64,000 nt of DNA from Rosa chinensis (Eukaryota > Streptophyta > Magnoliopsida > Rosales > Rosaceae): NCBI RefSeq assembly GCF_002994745.2, contig NC_037092.1, positions 21,849,001 through 21,913,000 on the forward strand, given 5' to 3'. Positions within the stretch are counted from its first letter, which is position 1, and each line of letters opens with the position of its first letter. Below are positions 25,381 to 36,975 of the stretch, one piece after another. The position numbers and the translations under genes were made by a program. Under the pieces are notes generated by a model. It was not told the DNA's origin. It searched no databases and saw only the letters and a list, made by a program, of their open reading frames with translations.

Positions 25381-27639
25381 AGTCCCCGAAGTCCCCGAGT
25401 AAGAGTAGCTTCTTGGTTGGGGAGTTCAAATCATGAAGTCATCAAGCATAAGTAACCGGGCGGTACGGAGCCCCTACAAGTCCCCGAACTCCGTAAGCAA
25501 GAAGGGACTCGTTTAATCCTGCACAATGAGACAAAAAACACGCATATGTAGAATGCTTGTTGTATTGGTTACCGTTCGTATTAATGGAATGCGAAAAGAA
25601 TTCGATTTGTAGCGGATCAACAAATGGCAGAAGAATTCAATATTCCATTAATGTGTATGAACATGTAAAATATTGGTAGTTGTATATGTGGATCTTATGG
25701 CCATTAATACGCACAATAGATAGTGGCAAATGTAATGGGTGTCCATATAAATTTGTGGGAGTAGTCCCGGTGACATCGTGTGAAGCGTTTGTGAACTTGG
25801 GGCTTAAGTAAAGCATGTTGGACATGATCGAGCAAGTTGGGTTGTTCGAGCAAGTTGGGTGTAGTTGAGTGTGTAGGCGTTGTGCGAGCATGCGAGGCAT
25901 GGCCCAAGCGCAAGTCGTGGCCATACTCAATACCCAAGCGAGTCGTAACCCGAGCAAGTCGTTTATCCGAGCATGTTTAATTAAGTTTTAAGTGTCACAA
26001 GCTTCTAGATGCATGTCACATGAAAATGCTTTTAAGCATGTATGTGTGTAGCATGTACTTGTAGTAAAGTTGCTAATAACATTTTATAGGCATGCTTAAG
26101 GGTCATGGCCGGAGACATGTATAGACATGGCAATAGCTCTAATCGCAAGAGCGTAAAAGAGAAGGTATAATTGCTTATCTTATGCCGATTTTGAGGCTAG
26201 AGAAGTCGTTCGAGCATGACGCTCCATCGGATTGGCTAATGATGTCGTTGAAGGCTAATGATGTCGTTGATTGCAACGGTGCATGTGCCTCGTTAACATA
26301 AGATAAGGTAAATGATTAGTGCCTTTGTCCATGTAATTGAATTGATTAAATGTGCAATGAAGATTTTAATGTACACATTTGAGAATGTCATAGTGGTAAT
26401 CATAGTGATATGATCGCTTCACATATATATGCATGGCGTTAATTTGCATATACACACATTCACGTTATAAACATACGTAGATGCAAAGACTTGCATTTTG
26501 ATGAGCATCAGACGCAAGTTTGAATCAAATAGCCAAAAATGAGATGTGGCCAACACATCATGCATAAATAGCATGTGTAATTAAAAGAGTTGTGACAAGT
26601 GCCCTGGCAGACTGTGTAAATAGACCAAGGATGCATTGTTGACAAACAATAACTCAGCCATGTGGTGTCCATATATACCTTAAGAAATAGATGATTTAAG
26701 AGGCAAGGGAAACTTAACAGACAAGTATATCGTGCTATGAATCATCCTCACTGACCATTATATTAATTGTAAGATAAAATATGGCTTTGTAATAAGGGTA
26801 GGCAGTGGGCATATATTGGTTGCAGGCCCATGAAACATGCTGCAGCCTTGACTTGAGAAAATAAATAAATAAAAAATGGTCATAGTGAGGAGATGACTAT
26901 GAGTGTTTAAGATTAGCGTTGAAGAAGTGTCCATATGTATAATTGTGCATGCTTTTGAGGATAAGAAGCATATATTATATGGGCGGTTTCTAGTAATGAG
27001 CGGTAGTAACAAGGTTATGTTACTATGGACAAATACTAGGCCACTGCATCAATGGACATGCGCTATACATGCATGATGCTTATAATAGAATGATTAATGA
27101 TTAATGTACGGTCAAGAGCTATACACATGTGTGCCGACAGTTGAGTGTACTGAGATATTAACACGTAGCAGATAAGCTATGAAAAAGCATGTATATGATG
27201 TTCGGTGTTCGTATCAATAGTGTAAGAAAGACTTAACTTGCCGGTCTTCCTGCAAGCAAGGTGAGTGTCCACAACCGGTGTTGGAATTATTAGCTGGAAG
27301 TTGGTTATGGCTCCAACGCGGGCATAAGCTTTGGGGGATGGTCTTGAGCTACCGTCATGGTCCAAATTCAATATTGCTGCTGGCGGTTAATGAGTTTTGG
27401 CAGGTGTTAACGAGCTGCTGCTGTACTGCTGTGTTATGAGCGAGCACTGTATTATCGCTGGAGTGATTTTTTGTAGTCCAGAGCCTTCTGGTGGAATTGA
27501 TCACTAAGAGCCATGAGCAGAGACTGACGGGAGGTCGTGACCAAGCGATGAGGGGACTGATGTTAAAGCTTGCTGTTCTTTGGCGTTGACCAAGAGCCAA
27601 AGCCGAGGAAGAGGTGATGACCGCGATATGTTGTGTGCG

Positions 27640-28790
27640 GTCTGGCGGTGTACAGTATGGCGGTGTGTGGTCTGGTAGAGGTCTTTAGCCAGCGGTGGAG
27701 CTTTGGCTAGCGGAGGAAGCTTTAGCTAGCTTAGGTGACCAGCGGAGGAAGGTTTGGCTAGCGGAGCGGAGCTATGGTCAGCGGTGCTCTTGGAGCATGG
27801 GGGAACTGTTCAGCGGAGGAGAAGTCGGCGGAAGGTCTCACTGGCGGCAGAGCCTTGCTAGCGGAGGATGCTGGGCTGGCCGCTGAACGTTAGCCGGATG
27901 CTTAAGGAGATTGCAGATGAATGATTCGACGAGACCGTTAGATGAAGGTGAGCGGGAGGTTTGCCGCTGATGGATGGCCTCACTGAGCAGAGGTTGATGG
28001 ATAACGATGGGTGTTAGCGGGTGCTAAAGGATGGTCAGCGGTGCGGTGCCGCCGAAGTATGGTCAGCGGAGACGTGGAGCGTATCGGAGGCCCGAGGCTC
28101 GTGAGCAGCGTGGGACCTAGCGGTGCAACCCAACGACGGCAGCACCTGGGTGTCCAGAGTAAATGGCTGGCGGAGGCCCTGGGCGAAATGATGGTTGGGT
28201 GTTCTTGGTGATTCTCTGATGCTGTCTAGCGGAGAAAACTTGCGGGTGCCGCTGACGGAGCTTTAGCGGAGGAATTTTGCCGCTGATGGAGCATATCGCT
28301 GAGCGGCGGAAGCTTGGCTCGGCGAAACTCGGTGGAGACTAGCTCAGCGGAAACTCGCTCAGGGTGAACAGTACAGCGGAGCCGCTTGGCAGTGAAGTTC
28401 AGTTGAGCATGGCCAGCGGTGCTTGGGTCAGCGATGCTGCCAAGCGGTCGTGAGGCTGGCGGGAGTGGAGCACTTAGCTGGCGGAGCGGTTGATGGGGCG
28501 ATGTTGGAGTTGCTGACCGCTGGGCATAGCTAGCGGTGGTGTGCCGCCGGTGTTGATGATCGAAGAATGGCCATGGGTGCCCAGAGAAGTTTTCTGGGTG
28601 TGGCGAGTTGTCCAGCGGTGGTGTAGCTGGCGGAGATACTTGGCGGTGGAGGTTTGGGCCAGCGGGGCGGAGGTAGGGACTGGCGGAGATGGTTCCCAGC
28701 GGAGATGGAGTTCTGGCGGAAGTGGCTGGGTGCCCAGAGCAAATCTCTGGGTGTCCAGAGAAGTTTGCCGCCAAATTTTTTTTTTTTTTT
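27640..28790. repeat. GC-rich AGCGG-motif region inside the LARD element
   Basis: AGCGGAG, CAGCGGTG, TGGCGGA and GCCGCTGA variants recur every 10-40 bases over 1.1 kb without a fixed period. This gives overlapping long frames that code for nothing recognisable. A T run of about 22 ends it at 28778-28798. Confidence 0.65.
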
Positions 28791-28814
28791 TTTTTTTTGA
28801 AGTTCAGCGTTGAC

Positions 28815-28922
28815 CAAGCTAGCCCAGCGTTGACCGACTCCGCTGGGCGTTGACCGACCCCGCCGGGCGTTGACCGACCCCGCTGGGCGTTGACCAGCCA
28901 TGTTGGGCGTTGACCGGCCCCA
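28815..28922. repeat. 20-bp minisatellite beside the primer site
   Basis: About five copies of GTTGACCGACCCCGCTGGGC with small changes (CCAGCCATGTTGGGC in one). It lies about 100 bp internal to the 5' LTR, in the element's leader. Confidence 0.85.
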
Positions 28923-29001
28923 ATTTGATGTTGAATGAGCATCGACTCGACATTTTCGGGTCAAAGTTCATGGTAGGTGACGAAGCCTTTGTGTGTCGGC
29001 T

Positions 29002-29019
29002 TCCCACAGACGGCGCCAA
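29002..29019 (-). other. Primer-binding site of the LARD element
   Basis: The minus strand reads TTGGCGCCGTCTGTGGGA directly next to the LTR. TGGCGCC followed by GTCTGTGGG is a primer-site form seen in plant Ty3/gypsy elements. It fixes the element's orientation. Confidence 0.75.
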
Positions 29020-29532
29020 TGTTAACGTTAGAGATTGAGCGAGATCTCTAGTTAGCTATAAATAAAGAGAGAGAGAGAGAGAGAGAGAGATTGACACAAG
29101 ATGTATAGTGGTTCGCCTCCGCATGAGCGGGAGACTACGTCCACTTGAAAGCTATACTAGTGTGTCGAGCCTTGCGGCCTAACAAGATTACAAGAGATGT
29201 AATGAATGTGTTGAGTTGTGGGAGGAGGCATTCCTTTTATAGATGAAGGAATGCTTCTCATTTACTTGTTCTTCGATGTGGGACAAGCAAAGTTACTATT
29301 CTAGTCTATTTAACATGTAGAAAGCTATGTTATGGGGGCATCTTGGCAAGGGCGGAAAGGTGGCTTCCCGGTGGCGGATTTGCGACTTCCGGATACCGCC
29401 GCGTAGCCTGAACATAGGGCTACACGATGCATGTCTCGGTTGGGCCTTGCCATGTCTTGTGGATGTCCCAAAGTAGGTGTTACTTATGCTTGGTGATGTA
29501 GTAAATACTCCATATTATTGGAGGTATGTACA
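29020..29532 (-). repeat. 5' LTR of the LARD element
   Basis: Same sequence as the left LTR apart from a longer (GA)12 tract (about 29067-29090). On the minus strand it starts TGTACATACC and ends GTTAACA next to the primer site. Confidence 0.85.
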
Positions 29533-29630
29533 ATATCAGTACAAGAATATATCATGCTATAACATAGATGAATTTTTTTTTTTTTAATCAGCTACTGCTA
29601 ATTGAAGACTTGAAGTATACAATAAAAAAT

Positions 29631-30042
29631 GGGTAAAAACTCCAAATGGTACCTGAACTATTGTGAAAGGTATTTTTTAGTACATACGATTTTTTTTTAC
29701 CCCAAATAGTAGCTGAAGTATTGCTCTGTTACCAAATATGGTACCTCAAATTAGTTTTTCCGTTAAATCGCTGACGTGACATGTATTTAGATTTTTTTTT
29801 TGTTGTTGTATAAGCTATGGGCAAAACAGTAATTTTAAAAATGAGATTTATTGATCGAAGAAGGCTGCAAAGACCATTTTATCACTCCAAATACATGCCA
29901 CGTCAGCGATTTAACGGAAAAACTAACTGATGTACCATATTTGGTAACAAAGCAATACTTCAAGTACCATTTGGGGTTAAAAAAATTCGTAGGTACTAAA
30001 AAATAACTTTCGTAGTTTAGATACCATTTGGAATTTTTATCC
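29631..30042. mobile_element. Foldback Mutator-like MITE, 412 bp, TSD ATAAAAAAT
   Basis: Arms of about 190 bp (GGGTAAAAACTCCAAATGG, TTTTTCCGTTAAATCGCTGACGTG) return inverted around a central spacer. The 9-bp duplicate ATAAAAAAT lies at 29622-29630 and 30043-30051. It is a different family from the 18.9-kb foldback element, with no coding capacity. Confidence 0.8.
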
Positions 30043-30069
30043 ATAAAAAATTGCCAGCCTGTTGATCTA

Positions 30070-30340
30070 AGCTTCTTTGGAGGTGATAATTGGAAATATA
30101 ACTGCTCATCGACATGGCAATATTTGCTTCAAATTAGATGTGTCCCCTACCCCAAGAGATTAAGATTCCCCTTTGACCCATCTTATATGGATTGAGCATT
30201 TAGACCCCAAACCTTTCTTCTCGCAATTAAACTCTTTAGAATTAAAAAATGGAAAATGACATGAAATATTTGAATGCGATCACATCTTTGAATTGATATT
30301 TAACACAGAGTACCACAATTATTTGCTCATGTTTCTCTAT
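30070..30340. repeat. Promoter-like segment, copy 2 of a dispersed duplication
   Basis: It shares ordered blocks with 22980-23300, including CCTTTGACCCATCTTATA and GGAAAATGACATGA. A good TATA box (GCTATAAATATC) follows at about 30409-30420, but no ORF follows it on the plus strand. The LARD element lies between the two copies. Confidence 0.55.
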
Positions 30341-30429
30341 CAACTTTCCATAGTCAACCACATATCTCTTCCTTCCTTGAGATACCTTCATTATCTATTG
30401 TGCCCTACGCTATAAATATCACCAAACTT

Positions 30430-33190
30430 TCGAGGGTACTAATTGATGTGATAACAACTTTTTTCATTGAAACCAATTATAATTAATCACATATGCATGA
30501 ACAGACAGGCAGATCTCAGATTCTTAGAAACACAAAAACACGTACACATTTTCAATTTGGCATACTAGATTTAATCTTATAGGAATATGTGATGACCCAT
30601 TTGATGGAGACATAAGATTGAAGTGCAAAAGTTCAATGGCTTTGAGGGTTGACATAGATACCAAATACAGTTAGTTATTACACGGTATAGACGCGCCCTA
30701 GCTACTACAATAAATACACAACTTGGTTATTCAATATACAAATTCGCACACAAATTTGAGATCTCATTTGGTTCATGTACTATCTACTGACTTGGCCCAA
30801 ATAGAAGTCAAAGATTTTGTGTTCTTTTTTTAGTTAAATGATGGATGTTGAAAGCAATGCTCATGCCAAATAAACTCTGTTGACACATAATGTAAATGTG
30901 TCAAGTAAGTGTCAAGAAAATCTTGGATAGATAATTAGCATTAACACACTTTAAAGTGGCGTGTCGGATGACAAGTGTCAGATGAGTGTCGGTTTCATGT
31001 TGATGTACGACACATATATGATATGATAATTTTTTTTATCATGATATGCTGAAATGACAATTTCAAAAAGAAAAAGGAAAATATTTTTGCACTTAATACT
31101 TAATAGGCTGTGAACTTGAATCCAAACCCTTATCATGAGTAGATCAAAAGTTGACTTGATTAAATAAAAAAAACATAATTATAATTCTAATTTCAACCAC
31201 ATAAAAGATGGAAAGACCTGTAAGGATTTTTTTAAATTTTTTTTATTCAAAATACTACAAATGAAATTTGAACATGTGACTTTTACAATATTAGTTAGGT
31301 CAGTTAACTAAAAATCCACAACTTACTGACAACCTATAAGGTTATTGAATATCAAATCATATTAGGTCTTTTTTTTTTTTTTTTTTTTGTGGAAATTAGG
31401 GTTTGTTCTGTTATTAGCTCCCTATTTTAATACTACTTGATCTTATATATGAAGTATAGCAAGTTGAGCAAACATTATTTGAGAAAAATCATGAAAATGT
31501 CTCCATAAGACGTAGGCCCGACTCAAGTCTGTGGGCACAAATACCTCCTACTAGACTTTTGAACTAGTTAAGCTAGAAACGATATGCTTTAAAAATAAAC
31601 GATCCATGATGGTTCGGAGGTCACAGTTTCTCTCAATTCAAGAGTCATGGAAGGCTTGGAATGGACCATACTGGGAGTAAAATCTATGTGCCATATTGTC
31701 AAGCCACGTTGTCAACTTTTCTTATTGAAATGCAGTTGACAGAGATATAAGAAATTAAGATGGTTACTTGTGTTTTTAGGTAGAAAGGTTCACAGCGGGT
31801 TCTATTATTGTCAGAAGGAGGCGGAAGCAAGGTCGTTGGTCCAAGTTTGAAACAACTTTTATTCATTAATAAAGTCAGGATTAAGGTTTCAATTTGGCAA
31901 AGATAAGATACTTAGCAAATTAATGCTCCTTCTCTCTCTTTCTCTAACGTGTGAAACTCAAAATAGGGAGAACACTGGGTTTTCAAGAGAGCGACGGAGA
32001 ACCACTCTTTCGTTCGTGCTCATCGGGTTTAGAGGCAGTCGTACTCCCCGAGTCCATAGTCCATAGTTTTTCTAGCCTTTTCTAGTTTTAGAACTTTAGC
32101 CGGTAGAATCAGGCTGAAAGCATGTGTTGGGTGTTTGTGTGCATCAGTTCCGGCCTCCATAATTAATTTTGAGCATTTTTATTACAGACATTAAGCACCT
32201 GTTATTATCGGTTTTAATTTAGAGTTTATTCTGTTCTATAATAAGGAGACATAAATTTGATGTCCATTAGATAAATTTCTACGTTCACCATTGACAAAAA
32301 CGTACATCGAATAAATTAAACAAGAAGAATATGACCTGAAATTGATACTTGGATGTAGATGTTAATCAATTAGTTGTGTCAAGATTGAGAGAAAAGTATG
32401 ATTGGGATTGGTCATGTCTATTGTCCAAGACTCCAAGTTCTTTCACAGTCGGCAAATGTATCTATCTTATTGCATCAAAGCAAATTGCATGTAGAATATT
32501 TACTTCTGTCACCTATCCCTCCAAGTCCAAGATGATCTTTCACCAAAACAAGTCTTTAATTTCTCAATATTGAACGTACAACTAATCAAGTATATTCGTG
32601 TACATGATGTGATGATTAACATATAAGATCTTGAGAATATTAGTTATACGTTATAACAATGTGATTGCGAAGGCTAGATTTTACTTGATGTTAGTCAAGA
32701 ATGATGCAAAGAGTGAAAGAGATATTCTTGGTGACAATGACACAGAGAAACAATGGGTGGTCAAAAAGAGAAGTAGATTGCCGCGTGATACTACAATATC
32801 ATCATGCATGACTTGTCAGTCTCTCCAGATATTGACTCGAGCTCGGTCCACTTCTGCCATATCCAATCTGGCCGGCCATCAATTATCTTCAAAGAAAATA
32901 GTCTGTAAAACAACCAGAAAGTCTCATCAAGCACATTTTAAACGGTGCCTCGTCCTCGACCAGATCGAGAATGCAATTCCATATGAGTTGGCATGATGAC
33001 TCAATCTTTAAGAATGAATCTTTGGTATGGCCAGTTGTGTTGGACGTCCAACTCACCGATCGTATCATAAGAGAGTAGGGTGAGGAGGTATTTTAAGTAC
33101 ACAGCACAAGATAATAAATTTTCTCTTTTAAAGTTGCAACTCCTTATGAACGGTAGTCTGGCTTATGAATAGTGGGTATCCATTTTTGCC
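30430..33190. other. Stretch without recognised gene
   Basis: AT-rich DNA. A T run at 31371-31388 may be an old A-tail on the minus strand. Frames at 32349-32573 (74 codons) and 32631-32996 (121 codons) have no domain I recognise and uneven composition. They could be remnants of an old element or of a gene. Confidence 0.4.
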
Positions 33191-33903
33191 CCTCCAGTTG
33201 GTGGTGTGTGTGACGCCCCAAGCTGCAACTCATCAGCTTAAGCACGTCACAGTGCCACGAGTCTCTAAAATATAAACTGAACGCTCGGTTTACATCTTAT
33301 AGAACCGCTAGGCATTGGTTTAATAAACTTTTCTTAAACGCACAGCGGAGCTTTAAAAATAATTTTGAGGTGGAATTCTTTAAAATACTAAATCAATTTG
33401 TCCGTCCAGAACTTGAGATGAATGTTCACTCGAAAAGAAACAACTTCAAGGAGTACGAACTCAATTAGGTTTGGCACAAGACTAGCTTTCAACAAATTCT
33501 GGAACACGAATTCAAGAAATAGAATTTAAAATAAAGTCCGGAAGATGGATTATCGAACTTATTCCCCACACCCAGCTTCATCCACTATTGTCCCATTACC
33601 AGTGCACAATACCTGCATCCACACTGTTGTAGGCGTGAGCTTTCGTCCTTGCTGCTCAACAGGAACTCTACCTCGACTAGATTCGAAACCAATAAATAAA
33701 GTTTTGGGTACCCAATATGAAAACATGCTTAAACCAAAGATTTCAAAGAACGACAAACTTTTATAATGCTTTATGACTCGAAAATCGATGCAAGATACTC
33801 AAATACACGCGCTGAATATTACCCGATGGTCAGTCTCGTAGACCCACTACATGACCTTACCTCAATTAATTTATCAACCAGATAAGTGTAATGAGAGCGT
33901 CCG

Positions 33904-33931
33904 TTTATTCAAAAAAAAAAAAAAAAAAAAC
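33904..33931 (+). mobile_element. Tail-only retroposon insertion, TSD GAGAGCGTCCG
   Basis: The 11-mer GAGAGCGTCCG occurs at 33893-33903 and 33932-33942. Between the copies are only TTTATTC, about 20 A and one C. TTATTTC before the A-tail is also the 3' end of the retroposon at 36976-38160, so this looks like an extreme 5' truncation of that family or a related one. Confidence 0.7.
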
Positions 33932-35509
33932 GAGAGCGTCCGCTACCTAGCTACACACATGGAATCAGGTCATCATTGACATTGCGATTGCTCACTATCC
34001 GACCCGTGTAGCTAACCCTCTAGACGTTTTAGGGATCAAATCCAAGGTAGTCAGTGCCACCCTTCACTCTCAAGCCATCAACATTTCTCATATGGTTTGG
34101 TTAGTATGCTTTGCATTTTAACTTAACCAAGCCACACAGCTTAACATGCATCATATTAAAAACAACTTAACAAAATAAAAGCACATATCGAGGAGAGTCC
34201 CGAATCTGGATTCCGATGCTTTCTCTCATGTACTCCAAGAGTTGCAAACCTTCTGTTCCTCCGGTAACTGGAGTCCTAAGTTATGACATTTCGATCGTTA
34301 ATAATCTATTAAACAACTTTTGAAATCTCGACGATTAATAAATCGTCTAACCAACTTTTCCTGGTTTGACAAGCTTTGACCTTTGTTTGACCAATCGAGA
34401 TAGGTTCGATAATTATCCCAATTACCAAACATTTTCGAGATTAGAATATCGATCGACTGCTTTCCATTTCAAATTTCGTTGCATAGAAATTCGACAGAAT
34501 TACTATGGACACCCAACACAATTCCATTTTCATACAAGGTGTGCCCAAACAACTAAAGACACCCAAACATAACTTCTCTCCTTAACTGAAATACAATCTC
34601 TTACAACTCAAATCAACACAACCATTAACATAACAAATTGCCTTAGCAACCTTAACTAAACATCAACTCGCAGAATCTGAAACAAACTCAAATCACCATT
34701 CTCTAATGCAACTTATGATCAATATACAACATAAGCAACCTTTTCCAAACCATTTTCTTAACTGCACCAACATCAACCAAGGTTTGAAAACTTCAGAGAC
34801 TTTGAGTTTACCTTTGATAATAGTTTTGTCCAAAAGCAGGATCAACCCGCTAACTCGCTTATCAACGAAACACACGACAGTTCGATGACTCTTCCTTTCG
34901 CTCATCAGTTTCCAAACTTACGAATTCTGTGGTTACAAACAAGACTTGGTATCGATTCCTAATTCACAACACAAATCGAAGAGGGGGAGTTACCAAAAAA
35001 ATCAAAACTGCCACCATGAATATGATCTCACTACTGTAGAACGTACCCGAAACTATCAACTTAGCCCGACCAATGATTTCAGCTCAACCAGCCATGCTAC
35101 GGAGTTCTAGGACCACAATGACCATCGGAAAACGAGTTAAAGACACCCAAACGGCTGCCGGAAACCGGAATCACAGTGAATTCCGACGTCACCCAAAACT
35201 CAATTTAATCAGAACCTATTCAAAATCGTAAACCATTTATACAAGCAGGTAGAGCATGAATGGGGGAGAAAGATTCATACCACATGCAGCCTAAAAGGAG
35301 GCTAGAGTCGCTGGAATTCGCCAGAGAAAACTCAGAGTTTCCGGTCGTCTGTTCTTCTTTCATTATCGATGCATGGACGATCATAGGCCACTGGGATGTA
35401 GGCGACAGCGAGACGAAGAGGATGGTTCCTGTGCGCCGGCCAGACGGTGGAGCGCTGATCAGGTCAAGGTGTCGGGTCTCGGCTTTTGTTTTCGGGTCGA
35501 GAGTTCCAA

Positions 35510-35512
<3 letters not shown>

Positions 35513-35542
<30 letters not shown>
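35513..35542. repeat. (CT)n microsatellite
   Basis: Fifteen uninterrupted CT units. Confidence 0.95.
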
Positions 35543-35543
<1 letters not shown>

Positions 35544-36092
35544 GCTTTCTAGGCTGATCTGGTATGTTTCCCTTTTCTTAAATTGAAATCAACGGTCCAG
35601 ATTGGACGGTGGAGGAAATGGACGGCTCAGATCGCGTCACTTGATTACTATTTCCTTAAATAAATTTCCAACATCCCAAAACTTTCAAATTTCGTAGAAA
35701 CTAACTCGGACATTCGAAAAATTCCCCGAAAATTTTCACAAACTTGTCGTGTTGTGTATTTTAGTATCCAACTCATAAGTCAAGGATTTCACCTCGTGAA
35801 AATTTCTAAAAAATATTCTTGAGTACCTTTACAATTTCCAAGATCAATAAATGATTTCCGAATCATCTCACTAATTAAGCTCGGTAAATTTCGGTAAATT
35901 TTCTGGAGCTCGGTAAATCTTCCCAAATTGTGCATTAGGAATCTGAATTGAGTGAATTCTCTGGCTTCTGAACCTGGAAATTATATTGGTTAAAAATGGT
36001 GGCGCTCTTTTGAAGTAAATGAATGAATAGTTTCTGGAAATGGGGATTTGATTATTATGGGTACATGTGCATTTCTGATTGGTGTTTGATCT

Positions 36093-36880
36093 TTGGAAAG
36101 TAAAAATATGAACGAGGAAGAGAACCTCAATCAACTAATAGCTAAATTACTAGGCAAGGATGTTTGGAAGCTCTATTTTCTGAGTAAGGTGTGCAAAATA
36201 TGGAAGGAACCGTCCGTCATATCACTTCTCACATGTCTGTACTATTATGGTAGGAGAGAGCTTGAGTCTTTTAGCTATATTGCTTGGTGGTTGTGGAGAA
36301 ACAGGAAATTACAAAGGTATGGTGAAACTGTGTTACCTGCATTAATAAGGATGGCAGCGGACTAGCTGACGAAATTTTTTTGGGATGGCAGGGCTGCTGC
36401 TATCCCAAGTCAGGATGGGAAGGCGGTTGCTATCCTAGCACCATAAGATACTACTGTATCATAGCAACCCTCTCTATAGGCTGAAACTGAATTTTGATGG
36501 AGCATGTGACACAAGGATTCTATGGGATTGGCGTGGTCTTTAGGGATGAACACAGAGGTTTGAAGGGAGCCATAGCTGTTCCTCAAGTTAAAAATCTATC
36601 ACCAAAATCATTGAGGCTCTTGCACTATTTCATGGACTTCGGTTTGCTATTCATGTTGGATTCAGAAACCTGGAGATTAAAGGTGATGCCCTCAATATTA
36701 TTAGTGCTCTGCAAAACGATAGTGATGATTTGAGTTAAGAAAGGTCATACCTTGGATGAAGTAAAGTCTTTTAATTTTTGTAGTTGGCATTTTATGAAGC
36801 GAGAAGGCCAACCAAATCATACATTCATTTGTAACTATGATTTGAGTGACATGTCAACTGGCAATTCTATATGAACTGCT
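36093..36880 (+). pseudogene. Broken LINE-type zf-RVT/RNase H-like fragment
   Basis: The first frame (36093-36365) holds LNQLIAKLLGKDVWKLYFLSK and WLWRNRKLQRYG, resembling the linker after plant LINE reverse transcriptases. After a gap and frame changes, an RVT_3 RNase H-like domain follows. LKLNFDGACD (about 36481-36510) carries the first aspartate of DGA. In another frame IIEALALFHGLRFAIH carries the glutamate and EIKGDALNIISALQ the second aspartate. The catalytic D-E-D set is therefore visible but split by frameshifts, and the reading ends at TGAGTTAA near 36738. It is a dead remnant of a LINE or of a host RNase H-like gene. The retroposon at 36976 sits just downstream. Confidence 0.7.
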
Positions 36881-36975
36881 TATATTCCTTCAAGCTGCAA
36901 CATATAAAATTACTAAATTAAGGGGCTGACAAAAAAGCCATGTTAGTCCCAGTATTTCTAGAACTACACTTCATT

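Larger units (their letters stand above)
24874..29532 (-). mobile_element. Complete non-coding LTR retrotransposon (LARD type), 4,659 bp, TSD ATATC
   Basis: Two LTRs (24874-25380, 507 bp; 29020-29532, 513 bp) enclose 3.6 kb. The duplicate ATATC is at 24869-24873 and 29533-29537. By eye the LTRs differ only in the number of GA units (9 versus 12), so insertion is very recent. The primer site lies beside the right LTR, so transcription runs right to left. The internal part has no gag, protease, RT, RNase H or integrase that I can see; open frames there (e.g. 28226-28942, 238 codons) are G/C-repeat artefacts. It must borrow enzymes, probably from a Ty3/gypsy relative. Its interior combines an AT-rich left part and a GC-rich right part (27640-28960) dense in GCGGA/GCGGT motifs. 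Confidence 0.9.
33208..35880. repeat. Probable LTR-like repeat DNA, borders unresolved
   Basis: The segment opens TGTGTGACGCCCCAAG. A TGTGACG.CCC start is frequent in LTRs of plant chromoviruses. No coding domain follows. A (CT)15 tract lies at 35513-35542 and is followed by AT-rich DNA. I found no matching second LTR or duplicate, so this is a guess from style alone. Confidence 0.3.

Noticed and set aside
28226..28942. 238-codon minus-strand ORF in the LARD element
   Set aside because: It is a by-product of the GC-rich AGCGG words and the 20-bp minisatellite, including an A-run giving poly-Lys. Long frames occur on both strands and no domain is visible.
32631..32996. 121-codon ORF as a gene
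   Set aside because: No domain, no promoter or splice context and uneven composition; kept only as a remark under the empty stretch.
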